64,000 bases of DNA from an uncultured Butyrivibrio sp. GTDB lineage: Bacteria; Bacillota; Clostridia; Lachnospirales; Lachnospiraceae. This document shows positions 36,443-44,289 of this stretch, piece after piece. The number at the start of each line of letters is the position of its first letter. Position 1 is the stretch's first letter. The notes under the pieces were generated by a model. The model saw only the letters and a program-made list of their open reading frames with translations, ran no database searches and had not been told where the DNA came from. The position numbers were made by a program, and so were the translations under genes. The DNA lies in NCBI RefSeq assembly GCF_947169445.1, contig NZ_CAMVPU010000016.1, forward strand, positions 10,005-74,004, in the 5' to 3' direction.

Positions 36443-37909
36443 TCATTCTATTATGGTTCCATACAGGTGACCATCAAATTCTTTGAAGTAGGTTTCTTCT
36501 ATTTTTCTCATATAGACTACAATATCTTTTTCACCAAGATACAGCTCCATCCGGACACTACCTACACATTCTCCGACAAGATGAAATCTTATGTATAGTA
36601 CATTTTCCCTGAGCCATATTGCGCCTGCAGTATAGGGCACATCGTAGATAGGGAAGATTCCTTCCTTCATATCGCCTATGGCAAAGGAAAGATCCACGTT
36701 ATTTCCTGTGAATTTAAGTGTGCAATTTGTAGGATCCTCCAGATTCAGAATAAGCTCATCAAAGCCCTGAGGATTATCAATGAGTTTATATTTTGCCAGA
36801 ATCGGTTTCTTTGGAGCAATATCTTTATTTGCTCCGCCCATACGCCTTCCTTCCGGAAGCCTTGGTGTAGCGATTTTGAAGTGCTGGGTGTACTTAAGCA
36901 GCTTATCGTAATCATATTTGGAATCTAAGGCGCTGTCTAAGGCTGGAAGAAGAATATCGTAAATTGCGTTGTAGATTACCTGGTTACCGCCGGCCATTCC
37001 TTGAGTATCAGCGCAAGTTACTATCAGAAGTTCTTCTGATGGAATGCTTATAGCGAGCTGACCTCCCATGCCGTATAGAACAAAACCACCTTTTTCGTTT
37101 TGCCAGATCTGCATTCCATAGCCCTGGGCCTCGCTTGGGACAGGTGCACTCATGATGCTGTCGCTGATGCTTGAAGTGGCTAGTTTTATGAAATCCGGAT
37201 TAAGTAGCAGTCTTTTAATACCATCATTGCAGATGATCTCACCATTTTTATCAAGAATATAAAGAACCTTCAGGATGTCCATAGGCGTTGCCATTAGACC
37301 GCTGCCACCTATTGAGACACCAAAGGGATCCTTGACCATGTAGGAATCATCACTAAAATCCACGTATTTGAGAATCTTCTCCTTCAAGAAGGATAGCAGG
37401 TCAGTGCCTGAAAGCTTCTCTACAAGTGCGCAGAGAGTATGAGCTGCTGAAGTATCATAATGGAAAACGGTACCCGGCTTGTGAGTTGGTTTCACCGTAA
37501 AAAAGCTTTCTACCCAGTTGGATTTCATATCCACTTTGTAGGTGGTGGAAGCGTGACAGGTCCTCATTTCCAGAAGATTTCTGATAGTCATCTCTTTTAT
37601 CCAGGGGTGAGTATCCTCAGAAACATATTCCGGAAAAAAGGAAACTATCTTGTCTTCATAATGTATTTTTCCTTCGTCTATCAAAAGAGAAATGGCAAGA
37701 GCGGTAAAGGTCTTGCTTATGGAAAACATTCTATGAAGAGTGTCTTTTTCATAGGGCTTATAGTATTTTTCAAAAATAAGCTTATCCCTTCGCATTATCA
37801 AAAGACTGTGCATAGGGACTTCTTTCTGGTCCAGAAACTCTAATGTTTTCCTGATGGATAAGGAGGGAATACCAACTTCTTCGGGAAGGGCTCGTTCAAA
37901 TTCAAACAT
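36443..37909 (-). CDS. Serine hydrolase, beta-lactamase class C/penicillin-binding fold
   Basis: A 488-residue cytoplasmic protein with no signal peptide. The SxxK nucleophile motif appears as SISK in HRMFSISKTFTALAISLLIDEG near residue 85, and the second motif as YDTS near residue 150. The last third (about 330-488) is a separate domain that resembles the C-terminal lipocalin-like part of some esterases of this fold. Such proteins act as esterases, D-aminopeptidases or amidases; beta-lactam resistance is not implied. The gene is divergent from the GGDEF/EAL gene. Confidence 0.8.
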   Translation of the reverse strand: MFEFERALPEEVGIPSLSIRKTLEFLDQKEVPMHSLLIMRRDKLIFEKYYKPYEKDTLHRMFSISKTFTALAISLLIDEGKIHYEDKIVSFFPEYVSEDTHPWIKEMTIRNLLEMRTCHASTTYKVDMKSNWVESFFTVKPTHKPGTVFHYDTSAAHTLCALVEKLSGTDLLSFLKEKILKYVDFSDDSYMVKDPFGVSIGGSGLMATPMDILKVLYILDKNGEIICNDGIKRLLLNPDFIKLATSSISDSIMSAPVPSEAQGYGMQIWQNEKGGFVLYGMGGQLAISIPSEELLIVTCADTQGMAGGNQVIYNAIYDILLPALDSALDSKYDYDKLLKYTQHFKIATPRLPEGRRMGGANKDIAPKKPILAKYKLIDNPQGFDELILNLEDPTNCTLKFTGNNVDLSFAIGDMKEGIFPIYDVPYTAGAIWLRENVLYIRFHLVGECVGSVRMELYLGEKDIVVYMRKIEETYFKEFDGHLYGTIIE

Positions 37910-38083
37910 AACATGGCTCCTAAAATGTATTTGCTTTAAGTATATAACTATCCTTATGTTTTTTCTATTGCTTATAACTATATTTTGTGCTAACTAAATT
38001 AAAAATAGTGGTAGAAATATATATGGAATTTTCGTAAAATAATAATATACTCACTTTAAAATTCGTACGTCAGGAGCGAATCT

Positions 38084-39745
38084 ATGACCTTTGAAAGAAG
38101 CTTTGAGAATTTTGTCCAGATTTTATCCGAAGAAGAAGTTACTCCGGAGATTACTCCCAGTGCTCTTGCAGATATAGGCAAGGAGTTTTCGGTGCGCTCT
38201 GTTGTTGCTATTGTGAGCAACGTACCTAATTCCGATATTTCAAGTGAACCTGATGTAGTGATCCCGCTTTTTGGGCCGGTTCCTGAAAATGTGGCACCGT
38301 CATATTTGTTTAAGCATACTCTTGCTGGCAAGAAGACGGTTACTTACCATATCTATCTTAAGGATAACAGATCCTGGAATGAGGAAGAATACAAAGCCTT
38401 TGCCATTATCATGGATGTGGTGATAATGCATATGGAGAGGTTTCTTCTTGGAAAAGTGGTGCAGGACAGTGCCCTGATTCAGTACCTTACCGGACTTCCT
38501 AATTCGGGAGGCTTTATTGCTCATGCGACCAAGCTTGTGGAGAGTAAAGAAATCCTGAAGTACGATATGTTCTTTTTTAACCTGAAAAGTTTTGGACTCA
38601 TCAGCCGAAGGTATGGACTTGCCGAAGGCGATGAGATCATCAAACGCTATGCCAAAAAGCTGCGGGAATTTTGTGATGATGATGAGATAGTTGCGCATTT
38701 TGGTGGTGATAATTTTACTGCCCTTATTAAGAAAGAAAAGAGCCAGAAATTCCTTAAATTCTTAGCTGGAGTTCCGGTCTACGGAATGAAGAAGGACAGG
38801 AAGGAAGAGGTTAAGATTGCGGCGGTTACCGGAGTCTATGCAGTTGACGAATCCCTGAAGGAGCCGGGACAGCTTATCTCCAGAGCAGCAATGGCTCTTA
38901 ACTATGCAAAAAATGTAGCCAATAAGCCATATGTTTTTGTTAATAAAGCTATGAGCACCCGTATCTACAGACAGAAGCAGATTGAGGACAGGTACGAGGA
39001 AGCGCTTGTTAATGAAGAGTTCAGGATATATCTTCAGCCCAAGGTTGACATTTTTACAGGTGAGATAGTAGGTGCTGAGTCTCTTGCCAGGTGGTTTTGC
39101 AATGGCGTAGTTATATATCCTACTGAGTTTATTCCTATTTTGGAACAGGAGGGTATGGTTGCATCTCTTGACTTATATGTTTTGAAAAAGAGTTGCGAGT
39201 TCATAAAAAAGTGGAAGGAAAAAGGAATCGAACCGGTTCAGGTTTCGGTTAACTTCTCCAGAAGGGATCTTAATTACAAGCATCTTGCCAGAGAGATTGT
39301 AAGCATCATAGATGAAGGTGGTGTTGAAAGAAACCTTATCCAGATAGAAGTAACGGAAACTGCCAATGAGGATGAGAGAATCCTTATGACAAACTTTTTG
39401 ATGTCGCTTCGGGATAAAGGAATTGACACTGCGATTGATGATTTCGGTACCGGATATTCATCACTTTCTAATTTGCGAGACTTCCCGGTATCCATGATCA
39501 AGATAGATAAGTCCTTTATAGAAAATGAAAGCGCTAACAATAATGACGAAATAGTGTTGAGAAATATTGTTAGGATGGCCGAAGAATTGAATATAAAGGT
39601 TTTGACAGAAGGCGTGGAAAAAGTGGAACAGATTGAACTTCTCAAAAAAGTTGGATGCCACTTTGCACAAGGCTTCTTGTATGATAACCCAATTCCGGAG
39701 CATGATTTTGAGAAACGATTAATTAAGAAAAACTATTCGGAATAG
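38084..39745 (+). CDS. Cyclic-di-GMP phosphodiesterase with degenerate GGDEF and an EAL domain
   Basis: A 553-residue soluble protein. Residues 1-130 form an unknown sensor region. A GGDEF-like domain (about 130-290) has GGDNF in place of GGDEF, so cyclase activity is doubtful. The EAL domain (about 300-545) keeps the key residues: Glu in GAESLARW (in place of EAL), VSVNFSRRDL, Glu in IEVTET, DDFGTGYSSL, KIDKSF and EGVE. It should hydrolyse cyclic-di-GMP. The start follows CAGGAG. It is monocistronic and divergent from the serine hydrolase. Confidence 0.88.
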   Translation: MTFERSFENFVQILSEEEVTPEITPSALADIGKEFSVRSVVAIVSNVPNSDISSEPDVVIPLFGPVPENVAPSYLFKHTLAGKKTVTYHIYLKDNRSWNEEEYKAFAIIMDVVIMHMERFLLGKVVQDSALIQYLTGLPNSGGFIAHATKLVESKEILKYDMFFFNLKSFGLISRRYGLAEGDEIIKRYAKKLREFCDDDEIVAHFGGDNFTALIKKEKSQKFLKFLAGVPVYGMKKDRKEEVKIAAVTGVYAVDESLKEPGQLISRAAMALNYAKNVANKPYVFVNKAMSTRIYRQKQIEDRYEEALVNEEFRIYLQPKVDIFTGEIVGAESLARWFCNGVVIYPTEFIPILEQEGMVASLDLYVLKKSCEFIKKWKEKGIEPVQVSVNFSRRDLNYKHLAREIVSIIDEGGVERNLIQIEVTETANEDERILMTNFLMSLRDKGIDTAIDDFGTGYSSLSNLRDFPVSMIKIDKSFIENESANNNDEIVLRNIVRMAEELNIKVLTEGVEKVEQIELLKKVGCHFAQGFLYDNPIPEHDFEKRLIKKNYSE

Positions 39746-39890
39746 CGAAATGTAAACGGTTTCGCGGAAACTCTCTCGATTGTTAAATTTATATTTTTTT
39801 AATAATTTAGCTGTTCACATTTAGGACACAAAGTGATAGACTTAGTTCTGTTGCCGGATATAGTCTGCGGCTTATGAGAGAGGGAAATAT

Positions 39891-40136
39891 ATGAAAAAAA
39901 ATGTCAAAGTATCGTTGGGATGCAAATCTCAAATCATTCAGTTCATTAACATGAACTCGAAATCATCTTGCGAGATCGATGTGCAGGATGGACACAGCTA
40001 CATTGATGGAAAGTCAATCGTAGGACTGTTGTCACTGAATTTATTCAAACCACTTGATGTTACCGTTATTGGTGATGATAAGAAGATTACAGACCTTATT
40101 GACAGCTACGGAACACATCAATTACTTATAGGCTGA
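39891..40136 (+). CDS. HPr-like protein lacking the catalytic histidine (Crh-like)
   Basis: An 81-residue protein with the HPr fold pattern. Its N-terminal segment that should hold His15 reads GCKSQII, with no His, so it cannot be a PEP-dependent phosphocarrier. The region around regulatory Ser46 is kept (DGKSIVGLLSLN near residues 42-53), as in Bacillus Crh, which acts only in carbon catabolite control through HPr kinase. The gene is monocistronic with its own terminator; no other PTS gene is in the window. Role inferred, not shown. Confidence 0.8.
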   Translation: MKKNVKVSLGCKSQIIQFINMNSKSSCEIDVQDGHSYIDGKSIVGLLSLNLFKPLDVTVIGDDKKITDLIDSYGTHQLLIG

Positions 40137-40155
40137 CATAGTTTATACGTAAACA

Positions 40156-40187
40156 AAAGGGACTCGAACGAATCGGGTCCCTTTTTT
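40156..40187 (+). terminator. Rho-independent terminator of the HPr-like gene
   Basis: AAAGGGAC pairs with GTCCCTTT around a 14-nt loop, with T-run. The loop itself can form a few more pairs (CGA/TCG). Confidence 0.85.
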
Positions 40188-40286
40188 CTATGATTATTTC
40201 TTAAAAATATTTCTTAAATTATTTCTTAGAATATTTTTGCAAATATATTTCGCGAATTTTATATGCTAATCTTTTATGTAAATAAA

Positions 40287-41174
40287 TTAGTCAATTCTCT
40301 GATTTCCCCAGAAGAAGAGGGCAACAGTACCAGGGCCTGTGTGGCTTCCGATTGTGGTACCGATACTATAAATCTTGACTCTCCCCTTAAGATTTGGGAA
40401 ACGTTCTTCTATCATATCTGCTACAGCTCTTGCATCTTCATAGCAGTCAGAGTTGGAGATGAAGCACTCTCCATCGTATTTAAGACCGTTCTCTGCAAGT
40501 TCTTCCATCTTGTCTACTGTGGCTTTTATAACGTTCTTCTTGCCACGGATCTTGGAGCGAACAATAAGTCTTCCGAGATAATCAACGTTCATGAGAGGGC
40601 AGATGTTAAGGGCATTACCGATAGCTCCTGCTACCTTGGAAACACGGCCGCCTCTTACGAGGTACTTAAGATCAGATACAAAGAACCAGTGCTGGCAACG
40701 AAGTCTGTTGTCGATTGTCCACTGATACAACTGATCAATGCTCATACCCATATCTCTAAGTTCAGCAAGCTTATCCATCAAAAGACCAAAGCCGGCAGAT
40801 GCTGCAAGAGAATCAATTACATAGAGCTTTCTGTCAGGATATTTGTCCTTAAGCTGGTCTCTTGCAATAGTAGCTGAATTCAAAGTGCCTGAAATTCCTG
40901 AACTAAGTGTAAGGTGGATGATGTCCTTACCTGCCTTAAGAAATGACTCGAAGTACTCAATATATTCACCAACGCTTACCTGAGAAGTCTTGGTCATAGC
41001 ACCCTTTGCCATGCTGTCGTAAAATTCCTTGAAAGAAATGGATTTACCAAGATCATCCGGATAATCTTTACCATCAAGCTGGAAGTGAAAACAAATATAT
41101 TTTATATCACGGCTTTTAAAATGCTCTTCGTTAAGATCAGCAGTAGAGCAACAACTAATAATATAATCGCTCAT
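40287..41174 (-). CDS. DegV family fatty-acid-binding protein
   Basis: A 295-residue cytoplasmic protein. DegV/FakB proteins present a fatty acid to the FakA kinase for phospholipid synthesis. Visible family segments are SDYIISCCSTADL at the start, TKTSQVSVGEYIEYF near 82, HLTLSSGISGTLNSA near 107, and FVSDLKYLVRGGRVSK near 182. The C-terminus ends in HTGPGTVALFFWG. No fakA is nearby. The gene is divergent from the leader RNA at 41336. Confidence 0.9.
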   Translation of the reverse strand: MSDYIISCCSTADLNEEHFKSRDIKYICFHFQLDGKDYPDDLGKSISFKEFYDSMAKGAMTKTSQVSVGEYIEYFESFLKAGKDIIHLTLSSGISGTLNSATIARDQLKDKYPDRKLYVIDSLAASAGFGLLMDKLAELRDMGMSIDQLYQWTIDNRLRCQHWFFVSDLKYLVRGGRVSKVAGAIGNALNICPLMNVDYLGRLIVRSKIRGKKNVIKATVDKMEELAENGLKYDGECFISNSDCYEDARAVADMIEERFPNLKGRVKIYSIGTTIGSHTGPGTVALFFWGNQRID

Positions 41175-41335
41175 TTTTTTCCTCTTTTCTTCTAAAACTT
41201 TTTGCCACTTTATAATACATTAATATCACTTATCTATCAAATAATTATTGACATAAAAATGTCATTTAATTGTTTACAGGTAAATACTGGAATTGTTTGA
41301 ATAGTCTGAAAATAAAGATAATTTAGAAAAGATGG

Positions 41336-41364
41336 TTGACAAATGTATAGGAGAATGGTATATT
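41336..41364 (+). promoter_or_regulatory. Sigma-A promoter of the leader RNA
   Basis: TTGACA at 41336-41341 and TATATT at 41359-41364 are 17 nt apart. The predicted start (about 41371) falls two nt before the first paired stem of the leader. Confidence 0.75.
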
Positions 41365-41370
41365 AAATAT

Positions 41371-41596
41371 ACAATCACATTGTAGATAAAACCTAAGCAG
41401 TCTAAGTGGCATAAGCTTCACGGAAGACGAGCATTGGTTTTCGGAGCAGCTGACATTTACAGCAAGGGTGGCGATGCTTCATCGGAGCCAGGGAATGTCA
41501 AGGAGCTGCTAAAGGAAATGTGATTTATATAAATAAGGGTAGCTTACAAAGCTACGGAAAGACGAGGAATAGTCCCTTGGAAAATAATTTTTAAAG
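41371..41596 (+). ncRNA. Structured leader RNA, candidate riboswitch (unknown class)
   Basis: A closing stem of nine pairs joins 41373-41381 and 41517-41525. Inside it are a stem of AAAACC (41388-41393) with GGTTTT (41436-41441), and a long arm of AGCAGCT plus GACATT (41445-41457) with AATGTC and AGCTGCT (41494-41510) that ends in a CGATG/CATCG tip. A second module follows: AAGGG (41535) with CCCTT (41574), enclosing a TAGCT/AGCTA hairpin. A CGGAA-GACGAG motif occurs once in each module (near 41421 and 41555). Two terminators follow. I do not recognise a known riboswitch consensus. Confidence 0.55.
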
Positions 41597-41641
41597 ACGG
41601 GTGTTCATTTATAAGATGGATGCCCGTTTTTAATGTTAAAA
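41597..41641 (+). terminator. First terminator of the leader RNA
   Basis: ACGGGTGTTCAT pairs (with G-U pairs) with ATGGATGCCCGT, followed by TTTTT. It lies between the structured leader and the GGDEF gene. Confidence 0.75.
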
Positions 41642-41656
41642 TTTTTATAAATACTT

Positions 41657-41699
41657 TTAAAAGCCGCTATATACCATACAATAGTAGGCTTTTTTGTTT
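41657..41699 (+). terminator. Second terminator before the GGDEF gene
   Basis: AAAAGCC with partial GCTAT pairs with ATAGT and GGCTTTTTTG. It lies only about 60 nt before the GGDEF start codon. Two terminators in a row behind one leader suggest tight read-through control. Confidence 0.65.
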
Positions 41700-41756
41700 T
41701 ATAATATATTTGGAAGTTTACGTTATATTATTCATTGCTTGACTAGGAGATGTGAA

Positions 41757-43496
41757 GTGGAAAACGTACATTTTCATGAGACCATAATTTCAGAAAATGA
41801 GCATAAAATGATTTCTGCTGATGCTAAGAGCTATAGCATTTTCAAGGGTGAAACTGTTAGAGCTGTAGAAGACTGCGTCACAGAAGAATATAGAGAGAAT
41901 TTTATAAAGAATATCGATCTTGCCCAGGATACCTGGTTTCCAGCCAGAATTAATACAGATCATGGAGCGGATTTATATTATGTGAGAGCCTTCAGGAAGA
42001 AGGATGAGGAAATGATACGTCTGGTGCTTGTTAACATTGATGAGCTTATGGATGCTCATTATATGCTGAACAGGCAAATAGGCGCATATAAGGCGCATCT
42101 GGATCTTTTTGATGATGTATTTTTTGAGTATGATCCTGATAAGGAAACAGTCAATGTATTTAACACTGAGATGGCTGAGTTTGACGCCGGGATTTATTCG
42201 ATAAATGATTTTGAGGAGATGCTTACCAAGAGAGTTTCCGGCAGGCAAAAGAGTGCTGTAAAGAGTTATATAAGCCAGATAAAAGCCAAGACCGGAAGAT
42301 CCACTCTTAGGATAGACGCCAATCTTTTGAATGATGATCCAAATGTTACTCATACTGTTTTAGAGGAAGCCTTTTCTTTTTATGATAAAGAAACATCAGG
42401 AGTTGTTGGACATATCCACCTTGGAAGCGCTAAGGTGAAAACAAATGCCAACAGCATTAAGCATGATTCCCTGACGGGACTTGTTGATAAAACTGACATT
42501 ATCAGAATTGCCAAAGAACGAATAGATGACAGAAGACTTGAAGGAACTACACTTGCAATTGTTGATATAGATTTTTTCAAAGCAATTAACGATACCTATG
42601 GTCATCAGTTTGGAGACGAGGTTATAAAAAGAGTTGCTGACATTATTTCTAAAGAAGCCGGAAACGAAGGAATTGCCGGCAGATTTGGCGGTGATGAATT
42701 CCTTATTGTCTTTTACAACATACAAAGTGAAGATGAGCTGAGAGCAAAGCTTAGAAGCATTCACAATATGGTTGCTGCGGCATTTCCTGATAAGGGAATT
42801 GACGATAATTCTCCGCTTACGGTTTCCATTGGAACTGCTACTTTTCCTAATGATGCGGACAACTATGATGACGTATTTATGTTAGCTGACCATTGTCTTT
42901 ATATTGCCAAGGATAAGGGACGAAACAGATATATTATTTATACTTTGTCCAAGCATGGAACACTTGAATCCATAAGGGAAAAGAGTCAGAGTCTTAAGAA
43001 AATTAATGAAAGAGACTTGTCTTATGGAGATATCATAGTTAAAATGTTCGATATGGCTCTTCATAAGAAAGGCAGTAGTATTGAGCGTTACATGGATGAG
43101 TTTGCGGAAGTTTTTGATTTCCAGCATGTGACGTTGTTTGTGGGAGAACCTTTTAAGCACAGGTATACTACAGGATATTCTCCTATTAAAAGTCCCGAGG
43201 CAAGAGAATTTATGTTAGGACTTCTTAACAGCAATTCCAAGGATAAATACCTGGCGAATCAGGGCTTTATAGTGGTCAACAACGTGGATTCGCTGCCGCC
43301 TTATGCTAAGGGAGTACGGGATTTCTTAAAAGAGATTGGAGTTTATTCCTATGTCCTTGTGAGATTTCAGGACATGGATGGAAGAGATTGTATTTTGATA
43401 ATAGCCAGCGTTGGCAAGAAAACTCAGTGGAATCAGACGCATTTTAAGTTCTACAGGGCTTTTGGCGACCTATTATCACTTCATTCCCTTGGATGA
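41757..43496 (+). CDS. Diguanylate cyclase with PAS-like and GAF-like domains
   Basis: A soluble 579-residue protein. An N-terminal PAS-like sensory region (about 1-230) leads into a GGDEF domain (about 245-410) with intact GRFGGDEFLIV and a preceding DxDFFKxxND segment (VDIDFFKAIND). I see no RxxD inhibitory site, as the preceding residues are NEGIAGR. A C-terminal GAF-like domain (about 430-579) follows. It should make cyclic-di-GMP. The start is GTG at 41757 after AGGAGA; the longer reading frame from 41694 crosses the terminator and lacks a ribosome site. The upstream leader RNA may control it. Confidence 0.85.
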   Translation: MENVHFHETIISENEHKMISADAKSYSIFKGETVRAVEDCVTEEYRENFIKNIDLAQDTWFPARINTDHGADLYYVRAFRKKDEEMIRLVLVNIDELMDAHYMLNRQIGAYKAHLDLFDDVFFEYDPDKETVNVFNTEMAEFDAGIYSINDFEEMLTKRVSGRQKSAVKSYISQIKAKTGRSTLRIDANLLNDDPNVTHTVLEEAFSFYDKETSGVVGHIHLGSAKVKTNANSIKHDSLTGLVDKTDIIRIAKERIDDRRLEGTTLAIVDIDFFKAINDTYGHQFGDEVIKRVADIISKEAGNEGIAGRFGGDEFLIVFYNIQSEDELRAKLRSIHNMVAAAFPDKGIDDNSPLTVSIGTATFPNDADNYDDVFMLADHCLYIAKDKGRNRYIIYTLSKHGTLESIREKSQSLKKINERDLSYGDIIVKMFDMALHKKGSSIERYMDEFAEVFDFQHVTLFVGEPFKHRYTTGYSPIKSPEAREFMLGLLNSNSKDKYLANQGFIVVNNVDSLPPYAKGVRDFLKEIGVYSYVLVRFQDMDGRDCILIIASVGKKTQWNQTHFKFYRAFGDLLSLHSLG

Positions 43497-43504
43497 TTTT
43501 TAAG

Positions 43505-43540
43505 TTGGATGCGCCTTGCGCGCATCCAATATTCTTTTTT
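43505..43540 (+). terminator. Rho-independent terminator of the GGDEF gene
   Basis: TTGGATGCGC pairs with GCGCATCCAA around a short loop and runs into CTTTTTT. Confidence 0.85.
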
Positions 43541-43579
43541 ATGAAAGCCGATTATTATCTTTGGTAGGAGAATTAGGCA

Positions 43580-44221
43580 ATGAGTTTTATTCTAATTTTT
43601 AACAGCATCATGCTGGGCTTTGGCCTTGCTATGGATGCATTTTCTGTATCCCTGGCTAATGGATTTGCCGATCACAATATGAACAGATCCAGGAAAATAC
43701 AGATAGCAGGCTGCTATGCAGTTTTTCAGTTTGCTATGCCGGTTATAGGATGGTTCCTGGTACACAATGCAGTTACATTTTTTAAGGGATTTCAGCCCTT
43801 TATTCCATGGATAGCGCTTATCCTTCTGGCTATTATCGGAGGCAAGATGCTTGTTGAGGGCATTTTGGACAGGAGAGCTGAAAAACACTGCACAGGAGAC
43901 CTTAACTGCAGCAAGTGCACTATAGAGAACTGCAGAAAATATGGTATCGATCCTGAGGCAGGTCATATTTCCAATAAGGTGCTTTTCATGCAGGGAATAG
44001 CTACTTCCATAGATGCTCTTTCCGTAGGCTTTACGATTGAACAGTATGGAGTATTTCAGGTTCTGCTTAGTGCTACTATTATTGGCGTTGTGACTTATGC
44101 TGTATGTTATGTTGGACTTAAACTTGGTATTGTCTTTGGAACCAAGCTTGCCAGCAGAGCCAAGATCATTGGCGGAATCATCCTTATTGCTATCGGAATA
44201 GAGATTTTCTTTGGCGGTTAA
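43580..44221 (+). CDS. mntP: Putative manganese efflux pump MntP
   Basis: A 213-residue membrane protein with six helices. The first helix has GFGLAMDAFSVSLANGF, and the second half has ATSIDALSVGFTI, the two DAxS motifs of the MntP family that bind the metal. The loop between helices 3 and 4 contains a Cys-rich insert (HCTGDLNCSKCTIENCRKYG, near residues 97-116), which is unusual for E. coli MntP but seen in some Firmicutes. No yybP-ykoY leader is visible in the 80-bp gap upstream. The GAGAATT site is moderate. Confidence 0.88.
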   Translation: MSFILIFNSIMLGFGLAMDAFSVSLANGFADHNMNRSRKIQIAGCYAVFQFAMPVIGWFLVHNAVTFFKGFQPFIPWIALILLAIIGGKMLVEGILDRRAEKHCTGDLNCSKCTIENCRKYGIDPEAGHISNKVLFMQGIATSIDALSVGFTIEQYGVFQVLLSATIIGVVTYAVCYVGLKLGIVFGTKLASRAKIIGGIILIAIGIEIFFGG

Positions 44222-44289
44222 TTATTTTCCAGACGGAGATTTCGATATTCCTTGCGATGATTATATACGGGGAAATTTAAGGGGCAATA

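Noticed and set aside
36443..37909. Beta-lactam resistance gene
   Set aside because: The protein has the class C fold motifs but no signal peptide and an extra C-terminal domain, which fits an esterase or peptidase of the same fold better.
40156..40187. A tRNA-like segment (GGACTCGAACGAATCGGGTCCC)
   Set aside because: It is a simple terminator stem followed by T; no tRNA arms surround it. No tRNA gene was found in the window.
40263..40877. A 204-residue plus-strand ORF
   Set aside because: It is antisense to degV, which has clear family motifs; the plus-strand frame has no ribosome site.
41371..41596. Cyclic-di-GMP-I or -II riboswitch
   Set aside because: The gene context fits, but I cannot find the GNRA-capped P1b stem with the GACGCAAAGC-type segment of class I or the class II pseudoknot. 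It is kept as an unassigned leader.
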